Assembly (NCBI GenBank): GCA_023460955.1
Contig: JAEWOH010000015.1
Coordinates: forward strand, 1-10,720
Direction of reading: 5' to 3'
Origin: Bacillota bacterium
GTDB lineage: Bacteria; Bacillota; Clostridia; Acetivibrionales; DSM-1351
Length of the DNA: 10,720 nucleotides
Position 1 is the first letter of the stretch. Every line of letters begins with the position of its first letter. Shown in pieces: positions 1 to 5,392 of the stretch. The translations under genes and the position numbers were made by a program. The notes under the pieces were generated by a model. That model saw nothing but the letters and a program-made list of their open reading frames with translations, did no database searches and had not been told where the DNA came from.

Positions 1-39
1 TGTGTTAATTGTTTTCGCATAACTCAATTATACACTAAG

Positions 40-71
40 AGCAGCTTCTTTGGAGGCTGCTTTTACTTTTT
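40..71 (+). terminator. Rho-independent terminator of an upstream gene
   Basis: An arm AGCAGCTTC (40-48) pairs with GAGGCTGCT (53-61), with one G-T wobble and a four-base loop. A T-rich run (61-71, interrupted by one AC) follows at once. This is the usual layout of an intrinsic terminator on the plus strand. It probably ends a gene lying to the left of the window; nothing in bases 1-39 can be assigned to a gene. Confidence 0.7.
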
Positions 72-83
72 GGGGACAAAAAG

Positions 84-134
84 AAGGCTGCCTCTCAATA
101 GAATGTTTATTTCTATTTTGAGACAGCTCCTTTT
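84..134. repeat. Imperfect inverted repeat, possible bidirectional terminator
   Basis: The segment 93-103 (TCTCAATAGAA) pairs with 111-123 (TTCTATTTTGAGA) with a two-base bulge. The pairing resumes outside small bulges (AAGG at 84-87 with CCTT at 129-132). TTTT follows on the plus strand, and on the minus strand the complement of the A-rich 77-85 stretch gives a T-run. It could act as a terminator in either direction. The GCTGTCTCAAAATAG-like arm also resembles the ends of some clostridial insertion sequences, but no transposase or target duplication is visible, so a mobile origin is only a guess. Confidence 0.5.
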
Positions 135-174
135 GCTATTGGGAGATAATCAGATAAATCATTAGTTAGAATTA

Positions 175-203
175 TTTAAATTTGCAGAAAGTCGGGCTAT
201 AAT
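175..203 (+). promoter_or_regulatory. Probable promoter of mscL
   Basis: A perfect TATAAT -10 box lies at 198-203. A weak TTTAAA -35 candidate (4 of 6 bases) lies 17 bases upstream at 175-180. The predicted transcription start is about 25 bases before the mscL start codon, leaving room for the AAGGAGA ribosome binding site at 221-227. The -10 box is convincing; the -35 assignment is weak. Confidence 0.5.
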
Positions 204-233
204 GTTTATATAATATTAATAAGGAGATTAGTT

Positions 234-647
234 ATGAAAAAATTCATTTCTGAGTTTAAAGAGTTTATTTCCAGAGGAAATGTAATTGACCTGGCAGTTG
301 GTATAATCATTGGTTCAGCTTTTACGGCCATTGTAAACTCACTGGTAAATCAGGTCATAATGCCTGGGGTGGGATATCTTATCGGCGGTATAAATTTTAC
401 TGATTTTAAATGGACACTTGTTGAAAAAACAGGTGATACGGCTGAAGTAGCAATATACTTTGGAGCGTTCATTCAGCAGATAATTAACTTTCTAATAATA
501 TCCTTTGTTGTTTTTTGTATGGTTAAATTAATAAATGTTCTGAGAAGAAAAAAGAAGGAAGTGGAGACAGCAGTTCCAGCTCCGGTACCGGAGGTTCAGT
601 TGCTTACTGAAATAAGAGACTTATTGAAGGATATAAAAAAGGACTGA
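234..647 (+). CDS. mscL: Large-conductance mechanosensitive channel MscL
   Basis: This encodes the homopentameric membrane channel that opens under high membrane tension and releases solutes during hypo-osmotic shock. The 137-residue product has the normal family length and architecture. An N-terminal amphipathic segment is followed by the conserved RGNVIDLAVG motif (14-23), which begins TM1 (about 17-44). A short extracytoplasmic loop comes next, then TM2 (about 74-102), a basic RRKKK cluster (104-108), a Pro/Ala linker, and the conserved C-terminal helix ending in LLTEIRDLLKD. The ATG is supported by AAGGAGA seven bases upstream and a TATAAT box about 30 bases upstream. The gene appears monocistronic: a large inverted repeat follows the stop and the next gene is convergent. 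Identification is secure. Confidence 0.97.
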   Translation: MKKFISEFKEFISRGNVIDLAVGIIIGSAFTAIVNSLVNQVIMPGVGYLIGGINFTDFKWTLVEKTGDTAEVAIYFGAFIQQIINFLIISFVVFCMVKLINVLRRKKKEVETAVPAPVPEVQLLTEIRDLLKDIKKD

Positions 648-659
648 GGTATAAAAGCA

Positions 660-714
660 GAACAACTTTAATTAATAGGAGTACTTAGTTACTATCCATG
701 AATTAAAGTTGTTC
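660..714. terminator. Long hairpin between convergent genes
   Basis: A perfect 14-bp inverted repeat has arms GAACAACTTTAATT (660-673) and AATTAAAGTTGTTC (701-714). The intervening 27 bases can pair further (GGAGTA with TAC and TCC). On the minus strand the stem is followed by TGCTTTTATA, so it best fits a terminator for the minus-strand YARHG gene that ends at 734. On the plus strand there is no T-run, but the stem may still slow mscL transcripts. Its position between the converging stops suggests shared, bidirectional use. Confidence 0.65.
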
Positions 715-733
715 CAGGCTTATACTCAATATT

Positions 734-1786
734 TTAATCAACCATATAAAGGCCGTCAAAGTAGTCTGTAGCCGGAATGGAATTAATATTCAACAAACTG
801 CTGGTACTGAACCACCCTTTTTGTCCATCAGCAGTTTCAACGGCACACCACTTTTCATTGTCAGTGTCGGTAAGAAAGATCTTCTGACCTGTTTTTAAAG
901 TCAGAATCGGACTTGAATCAGTAGGTGACTTCTGAAGTTTAAGAGGTTTTTTTACTGTAACAATGGTATTCATTTTGCGATATTTTTCAGTGATATGAAA
1001 TAATTTGTGATTCGCAGATAACTTATATTCATCTGAATAAAACCAGGTTTGAAGTATAGCACCTCTGGTTTTTGTAATGAACTTACCCGAGCCGTTTATT
1101 TTTAATGAGTAATTATTGCCTTGAACCTTACCCATATAAATTAATTTACTGCCATTATAATAGTAAAAATAAGTATTGGAGTCATCGCTGGGACCTGATT
1201 CGGTTATTGCTATTTCTTTATATTTATCCTTTGTATTAATATCGGCAACGTACATAATACCATCAAGATTATCTCCGCTGCCGTTAATCTTAGTATTATT
1301 TACGGTTAGTGTGTATTCCCGATCACCTTGCGAGCACTTCAAATTAATTTTATCTTTTATGCCATCTCCGTTAAGATCTATAGAAAATTCGTTTCCATTA
1401 ATTTTGTGAAAATTGGCTTTCAGATTACTTGAATAAGACCAAAGAAATTCAACATTTTTCTTTTCTGTATTATTCAGCATCGATTCTTTAAATTTCTTAT
1501 TCTTTTTATACCAGGGTTTACTGGAAAAATATGAGGAGTATGTTTCATTCTTAAAAATATAACCATGTCGAGCGTATATTTCATTTCTGGCAAAGTCAAT
1601 ATTATAAGCACTTAAATGAAATAAGTCCTTTTCAGCAAGTAAGACTTTGTCGCTGTTGGGAATAATATAGTTTTCAATTAGATAGAAATCCATTTTGTTG
1701 CCCGCAGCCGAGACAAGGAAATTTGAAACCTGTACTAAAGAAAAAACAAGCGCAAAACACAAAGTAACACGGATTTTCATTTTCAT
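734..1786 (-). CDS. Exported YARHG-domain protein with C-terminal SH3b domain
   Basis: A 350-residue secreted or surface protein of unknown specific role. Residues 1-28 form a signal peptide (basic MKMKIR start, hydrophobic core, cleavage probably near SAAG). Residues about 45-115 are a YARHG domain, with the name-giving YARHG motif at 71-75 and PWYKK at 91-95. This domain is common in exported clostridial proteins and is thought to be extracellular. A middle part contains DLNGDGIKD (137-145), an Asp-rich loop like those of FG-GAP/VCBS repeats, and a second related stretch near 181-194. Residues about 275-332 look like a bacterial SH3 domain ending in GWFSTSSLL, a fold often used to bind cell-wall peptides. 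The start ATG has a modest GGATGG upstream; a second ATG two codons later is possible. The gene has its own hairpin terminator. Domain calls are firm; function is not. Confidence 0.85.
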   Translation of the reverse strand: MKMKIRVTLCFALVFSLVQVSNFLVSAAGNKMDFYLIENYIIPNSDKVLLAEKDLFHLSAYNIDFARNEIYARHGYIFKNETYSSYFSSKPWYKKNKKFKESMLNNTEKKNVEFLWSYSSNLKANFHKINGNEFSIDLNGDGIKDKINLKCSQGDREYTLTVNNTKINGSGDNLDGIMYVADINTKDKYKEIAITESGPSDDSNTYFYYYNGSKLIYMGKVQGNNYSLKINGSGKFITKTRGAILQTWFYSDEYKLSANHKLFHITEKYRKMNTIVTVKKPLKLQKSPTDSSPILTLKTGQKIFLTDTDNEKWCAVETADGQKGWFSTSSLLNINSIPATDYFDGLYMVD

Positions 1787-1869
1787 TAAGCATTACCATC
1801 CTAATCGTATAATTAGTTAAAGGTTTTCCATGTAGATTAATATAAACTTTAATTGTTTATCTATAATCC

Positions 1870-1898
1870 ATTATATTACCTACTAGTATAAAATGGAA
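1870..1898 (-). promoter_or_regulatory. Possible promoter of the YARHG gene
   Basis: On the minus strand a perfect TATAAT (complement of 1870-1875) lies about 84 bases before the start codon. The best -35 at 17-bp spacing, TTCCAT (complement of 1893-1898), is poor. The region directly follows the CAP gene terminator, which is where an independent promoter would be expected. Confidence 0.35.
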
Positions 1899-1899
1899 T

Positions 1900-1938
1900 A
1901 AATTAAAAGGCAAGCCAGAATGAAGCTGGCTTGCCTTT
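1900..1938 (-). terminator. Rho-independent terminator of the CAP gene
   Basis: A perfect 13-bp inverted repeat has arms AAAGGCAAGCCAG (1906-1918) and CTGGCTTGCCTTT (1926-1938) and a seven-base loop. Read on the minus strand, the stem runs into TTTTAATTTATT, a typical U-tract. It lies about 70 bases after the CAP stop codon and isolates that gene from the YARHG gene downstream. Confidence 0.85.
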
Positions 1939-2008
1939 ACGCTGATATATTTAATTTCTATCCAAACACATTTTACTCGTTATCAAGCTATTTCTTTTAA
2001 TTTATATT

Positions 2009-3013
2009 TTATCCGATAAATTGCTGGGTCCAGTAAAGTCTACCGCTTGAATTCTTTGCTACACCTACACCAATCTCGGTAAAGGATGATTTAAGAATAT
2101 TAGCTCTGTGCCCCGGTGAATTCATCCATCCATTCATAACCTGTTCAGGTGATGTCTGACCCATTGCGATGTTTTCACCTGCAGTTCTATAGCTGATACC
2201 GAACTTTTTCATCATATCAAAGGGTGAGCCGTAAGTCGGTGAATTGTGGTCAAAGTAGTTGTTCTTAGCCATGTCCTGTGACTTTAAGGTTGCAACTTTG
2301 CTTAATTCAGTATTCAGCTTTAAAGGTTTAAGTCCTGCTTTGGCCCTTTCCGCATTAACCAATTCAACTACTTTCTTCTGAAAGGCACTATATTCTCCGT
2401 TAGTTGTGCCGGATGAAGGTTTGGTTGTTGTTCCCGCGGTAGGTTTTGATGTTGTTGAAGAGGGCTTTGCTGCAGCAGGTTTAGAAGCATCGGAGGGTTT
2501 GGCTGCTGCTGCCGGCTTAGCTGATGTAGCTGTATTATTAGGAGTGCCAGCGTTACATTGCTTTTTGACACTAGAGTTACTGAATAGCTTAGCTGGTAAA
2601 GAACCGGTATATGATTTCAGTATTTCTTCTAATTTAGTTTTCAGGGAAGAATTATCGGTTTGCTGATTATTAGTGTTTTTTACCGCGCTTTTGTTTTGGT
2701 TAGCTGAGGCTACATTTGTATTAGCGTTTTCCGGACAATACTTTGAATTTGGTACTGAAGTTCCAAGCTTAACTACCTTTGGTGCCACAGCAGAGGAATC
2801 CGCCCTAAGGCTTTCCAGAGCCGTTGCCACAGCCTGAGCCGCAGGAGTTGGTGTAGCATTTGTTTTTACTGCTGAAACACTTGCTTCAACAGGTTTATTG
2901 GTATCAACTGCATTACTTTTAATTTGATTTGCATTACTGTTAAAGGCGAAAACCGAAACCAATATTGCACTTGCTGCAACAGTTGATATTATTGCTTTTT
3001 TGTTGTTTTTCAT
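2009..3013 (-). CDS. Secreted CAP (SCP/PR-1-like, YkwD-type) domain protein
   Basis: A 334-residue exported protein from the ATG at 3011-3013. Signal peptide: residues 1-28 (MKNNKK, hydrophobic core, cleavage near SNA). Residues 30-160 are Ala/Ser/Asn/Thr-rich with two cysteines (C93, C153). Residues 165-204 form a low-complexity linker with six Lys-Pro dipeptides, suited to crossing the cell wall. Residues 208-334 are a CAP domain: LVNAERAKAGL, FDHNSP (H256), AGENIA (E280), NSPGHRANIL (H302), IGVGVA and YWTQQF. These are the conserved family signature and cavity residues. The biochemical function of bacterial CAP proteins is mostly unknown; some are germination- or envelope-associated. The open frame extends four codons further to 3025, but the GGAGG site at 3019-3023 overlaps those codons and is correctly spaced for 3013. 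The gene ends in a strong terminator. Confidence 0.92.
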   Translation of the reverse strand: MKNNKKAIISTVAASAILVSVFAFNSNANQIKSNAVDTNKPVEASVSAVKTNATPTPAAQAVATALESLRADSSAVAPKVVKLGTSVPNSKYCPENANTNVASANQNKSAVKNTNNQQTDNSSLKTKLEEILKSYTGSLPAKLFSNSSVKKQCNAGTPNNTATSAKPAAAAKPSDASKPAAAKPSSTTSKPTAGTTTKPSSGTTNGEYSAFQKKVVELVNAERAKAGLKPLKLNTELSKVATLKSQDMAKNNYFDHNSPTYGSPFDMMKKFGISYRTAGENIAMGQTSPEQVMNGWMNSPGHRANILKSSFTEIGVGVAKNSSGRLYWTQQFIG

Positions 3014-3018
3014 GATTA

Positions 3019-3023
3019 CCTCC
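3019..3023 (-). promoter_or_regulatory. Ribosome binding site that sets the CAP start
   Basis: GGAGG on the minus strand lies five bases before the ATG at 3013. The alternative in-frame ATG at 3025 would place this site inside the coding sequence and has no comparable site of its own, so the shorter protein is preferred. Confidence 0.85.
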
Positions 3024-3034
3024 ATTAGTTTTGA

Positions 3035-3268
3035 TTAAATTTACGTGCTTTTCTTCATGTTTCCATAATCAGCGTTTTGGACGATGCTTCTGTTGTTCAT
3101 GCTTTAATTCAGCGTATATTTATCAGCTACCGGGGTATGGGCATTATGTTAACACCTATTCTTGGGGTAAACAACCCCCAATTTATGGTAACAGGCTCAG
3201 ATGTAGGCTTACAGGGTTTTGGGAAAATAGAGGGAGCCCTTATGATTACAGGGATAGACCTTAAATGA
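3035..3268 (+). other. Unidentified open frame, possible gene remnant
   Basis: The gap between the divergent CAP and ZIP genes (3014-3437) has no confident gene. One plus-strand frame is open from 3035 to the TGA at 3266-3268. A TTG at 3077 would give 63 residues. The translation looks protein-like, with hydrophobic stretches, Gly-rich turns (GMGIMLTPILGV, GSDVGLQGFGK) and an end in ALMITGIDLK, but I do not recognise the family. No good ribosome binding site precedes the TTG. It could be the 3' end of a decayed gene, a small real gene, or chance. The rest of the gap is A+T-rich, with the CAP promoter expected at its left and ZIP promoter elements at its right. Confidence 0.3.
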
Positions 3269-3269
3269 G

Positions 3270-3326
3270 TTGACATAAAATTAACGAATAAAAAATCTTA
3301 AAATTATTAGTTTATTTTAATACAAT
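3270..3326 (+). promoter_or_regulatory. Possible promoter elements upstream of the ZIP gene
   Basis: A perfect TTGACA lies at 3270-3275, but no good -10 box lies at 16-18 bp. A second candidate pairs TTAAAA (3298-3303) with TACAAT (3321-3326) at 17-bp spacing. Either lies over 100 bases before the proposed start, implying a long leader. Weak evidence; the stretch is very A+T-rich, so chance matches are likely. Confidence 0.3.
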
Positions 3327-3437
3327 AATGTAAAATTATTAAATGAACTATTTGCTGTTTTTTACATGCAGCTGTTTATCAAGTGTAAAATGCGGGAATA
3401 AATGAGAAAGAATTGGATGAAGGGTGGTACAATTTCC

Positions 3438-4256
3438 GTGATAGAATGGATTAGTAATCAAAATCATATTTTTCTGGCATTCCTAGCCACTTTAATGACC
3501 TGGGCACTAACTGCACTTGGGGCATCTATGGTTTTCTTTTTCAAGGAGATTAATAAGCGAGTTCTTAATACAATGTTGGGCTTTGCAGCGGGAGTAATGA
3601 TAGCTGCCAGTTTCTGGTCACTTCTTGCACCCGCCATAGAAATGGCAGAGGAAGCGCCGATTCCTGCATGGCTGGTAGCTGCTATAGGTTTTATAGGAGG
3701 AGCTGCATTTTTATACCTGGCCGACAAAATTATTCCTCACATGCACTTAAATTCGAAAGATGGTGAAAGTGAGGGAATAACAACAAACCTTAAAAGAAGT
3801 ATTTTACTTGTTTTTTCAATAACTCTTCATAATATACCTGAAGGATTGGCAGTTGGTGTTGCTTTTGGTGCAATTGCAAACGGTATATCCGATGGATCAC
3901 TTATGTCTGCTCTTGCAATTGCCATCGGAATCGGTTTGCAGAACTTTCCGGAAGGAGCCGCGGTTTCTATACCACTAAGACGTGAAGGTTTATCGCGCCG
4001 GAAAAGCTTTCTTTACGGACAGGCCTCTGGTCTGGTTGAACCAATAGCAGGCGTGCTGGGTGCTGCCCTTGTTATGTTCATTAAGCCCGTGCTGCCTTAT
4101 GCACTTGCTTTTGCTGCCGGCGCGATGATATTTGTAGTTGTGGAGGAACTCATTCCGGAGGCCCAGAGCGGCTCCCATGAGAGTACCCATCTGGCCACGG
4201 CAGGCTGCATAATCGGGTTCACTATAATGATGATTCTTGACGTTGCGTTGGGCTAA
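3438..4256 (+). CDS. ZIP-family divalent metal transporter (GufA-like)
   Basis: A 272-residue integral membrane protein of the ZIP family, which moves zinc or related divalent metals into the cytoplasm. Eight membrane segments can be drawn (roughly 12-34, 45-65, 77-96, 121-145, 158-178, 193-215, 219-240, 252-272). The diagnostic metal-site motifs of TM4 and TM5 are present: HNIPEG (131-136) and QNFPEG (168-173). EELIPEAQ (236 onward) and H247/H251 follow, and the TM3-TM4 loop has only HMH (101-103), a small metal-binding patch. The open frame runs to an ATG at 3402, but that has no clear binding site. The GTG at 3438 follows AAGGGTGG at 3420-3427 by ten bases and gives the usual family N-terminus, so I prefer it; this choice is moderate. 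The TAA overlaps the stop codon of the convergent AraC gene. The metal cannot be told from sequence. Confidence 0.93.
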   Translation: MIEWISNQNHIFLAFLATLMTWALTALGASMVFFFKEINKRVLNTMLGFAAGVMIAASFWSLLAPAIEMAEEAPIPAWLVAAIGFIGGAAFLYLADKIIPHMHLNSKDGESEGITTNLKRSILLVFSITLHNIPEGLAVGVAFGAIANGISDGSLMSALAIAIGIGLQNFPEGAAVSIPLRREGLSRRKSFLYGQASGLVEPIAGVLGAALVMFIKPVLPYALAFAAGAMIFVVVEELIPEAQSGSHESTHLATAGCIIGFTIMMILDVALG

Positions 4257-5110
4257 CCTATAGCACGCGTAAATGTCCGCTTTTCTGCTGAAGGAGGAAT
4301 ACCATAATATTTTTTATAGAGCTTGCTGAAATAGTAAGCATCATCATAGCCAACATTTCTGGCAACTGTTTTTATAGGTATATTTCCTTCACTAAGAAGT
4401 TCATTCGCTTTTGTAAGACGTATCCTAATCAAGTGATTAATTGGAGATTCGCCGGTCTCTTCCTTGAATATCTTTGAAATATAAACGGGGCTTAAATACA
4501 TATTGTGCGCAAGCCTGTAAAGCGAAATGGGTTTCATATAATTTTGATTCAGGTATTTCAATATAGTATTAACGATGTTGGTTTTTTCCGAGGTAGTAAT
4601 ATTCAGTCTTGCTTTTTCAGTTTTTTCCTTGTTTGCGTTCATACCTCTATAAAGAAGAGAGGTAAGCTTGAGAATACTAGCCTTAATAACAAGATCACAA
4701 AAAGGTTCATTTTTTTCCTGCTCTGAAAGTGTCTCATTTATACATTTAATAATATCGGCAAAATACAGCGGCATAACATAAATATGCTCTGCTTCAGGCT
4801 CAACAAGATAATTGGGCGGCAAATTCTTTATTTGAAAATTACCAAGGGCATAGTTGAATTCTTCCACACGGACCCCTTCTGGTATCACTTTAACATGCTT
4901 TACGCCGGGCTTAATTATAATGATACTACCCTTGCCGACTTCATATCTGACATCATCCAAAATGTAAGTGAAATTACCGGATATTACAATTTTAACTTCT
5001 GTGAAATCGTGAGAGTGATAGGTGAGTTTACTATCACTGTCAACTATGCTAACAAATGCAAAGAGTAAGGTTGGATTAAAACATTCAGCTCTTACTTCGG
5101 GCATACACAA
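4253..5110 (-). CDS. AraC-family transcriptional regulator
   Basis: A 285-residue DNA-binding regulator. The N-terminal half is a cupin-type sensing domain, with YHSHDFTEV (His32, His34), a Gly/Ile-rich strand, KPGVKH (67-72) and the usual beta-rich pattern to about residue 95. A linker or dimerisation segment runs from about 110 to 170. The C-terminal AraC domain (about 178-280) has two helix-turn-helix motifs: residues 197-220 (LYRLAHNMYLSPVYISKIFK) and 243-272 (containing VARNVGYDDAYYFSKLYKK and ending with the typical GIPPS). The start is a TTG at 5108-5110, nine bases after AGGAG; an ATG two codons later is spaced less well. The gene is divergent from two ABC exporter genes, and the shared spacer holds phased repeats, so it likely controls them and perhaps itself. 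The effector is unknown; cupin-type members often sense sugars. Confidence 0.93.
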   Translation of the reverse strand: MCMPEVRAECFNPTLLFAFVSIVDSDSKLTYHSHDFTEVKIVISGNFTYILDDVRYEVGKGSIIIIKPGVKHVKVIPEGVRVEEFNYALGNFQIKNLPPNYLVEPEAEHIYVMPLYFADIIKCINETLSEQEKNEPFCDLVIKASILKLTSLLYRGMNANKEKTEKARLNITTSEKTNIVNTILKYLNQNYMKPISLYRLAHNMYLSPVYISKIFKEETGESPINHLIRIRLTKANELLSEGNIPIKTVARNVGYDDAYYFSKLYKKYYGIPPSAEKRTFTRAIG

Positions 5111-5230
5111 AAGAAATCACTCCTAAAAAATATTTTACAAAAATAACTAAAAAATAACTATAATTAAAATTCAAATGATATATATATCTACTTTTACATA
5201 GTAACAGATAACAGTATCACTCTCAATCTT

Positions 5231-5283
5231 ATCATAAACTCTTATTTATTCCAATCATAAAACATTTACAATTCAATCGTAAC
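5231..5283. promoter_or_regulatory. Three phased direct repeats, candidate AraC-type operator
   Basis: ATCATAAA occurs at 5231-5238 and again exactly at 5254-5261, and a related ATCGTAAC lies at 5276-5283. The steps are 23 and 22 bp, about two helical turns, so the boxes face the same side of DNA. The last two are extended by a shared CAATC (5252-5256 and 5274-5278). AraC-type proteins bind direct repeats about 21 bp apart through two HTH motifs. The location, between the regulator and the exporter and upstream of the exporter's TATAAT, fits an activator site. The region is A+T-rich, so chance cannot be excluded. Confidence 0.45.
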
Positions 5284-5344
5284 ATCGGATAAAAATATAC
5301 ATCACCAGATGAAGAATATCCATTTTATAAAAGTGCTTACCATT

Positions 5345-5350
5345 TATAAT
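5345..5350 (+). promoter_or_regulatory. Probable -10 box of the ABC exporter operon
   Basis: TATAAT lies 43 bases before the exporter ATG. At 16-17 bp upstream there is no recognisable -35 (only A/T-rich TTTTAT-like sequence), as expected for a promoter that needs an activator. A small inverted repeat GTAA-CA-TTAC follows at 5358-5367. Confidence 0.45.
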
Positions 5351-5392
5351 TATACAGGTAACATTACGTCAGGAGGGAAGGTATAGTCTTTT

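Noticed and set aside
1176..1409. Plus-strand open frame opposite the YARHG gene
   Set aside because: It has no ribosome binding site or recognisable domain and lies wholly inside a well-supported gene on the other strand.
2406..2666. Plus-strand open frame opposite the CAP gene
   Set aside because: It is open only because the opposing Ala/Lys/Pro-rich linker lacks codons that would give stops on this strand. The CAP gene has a ribosome binding site, signal peptide and known domain; this frame has none.
3031..3264. Cys-rich 77-codon frame overlapping the 3035-3268 frame
   Set aside because: It has no binding site, and its composition (many Cys, Tyr and Arg) looks like a frame-shifted reading. 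The neighbouring frame looks more like protein.
3077..3268. Resemblance of the unidentified frame to microcompartment shell proteins (EutS/PduU type)
   Set aside because: Only scattered short matches (GIM-LTP, ALMITG) suggested this. The conserved start of that family is missing and no microcompartment gene is nearby, so I do not claim it.
3050..3300. Riboswitch or structured leader for the divergent CAP or ZIP genes
   Set aside because: I looked for known riboswitch cores on both strands and saw none, nor a terminator hairpin before either start.
5177..5188. Perfect 12-bp palindrome GATATATATATC in the AraC-ABC spacer
   Set aside because: It is a simple TA run in very A+T-rich DNA, so low information; the phased repeats are a better operator candidate.
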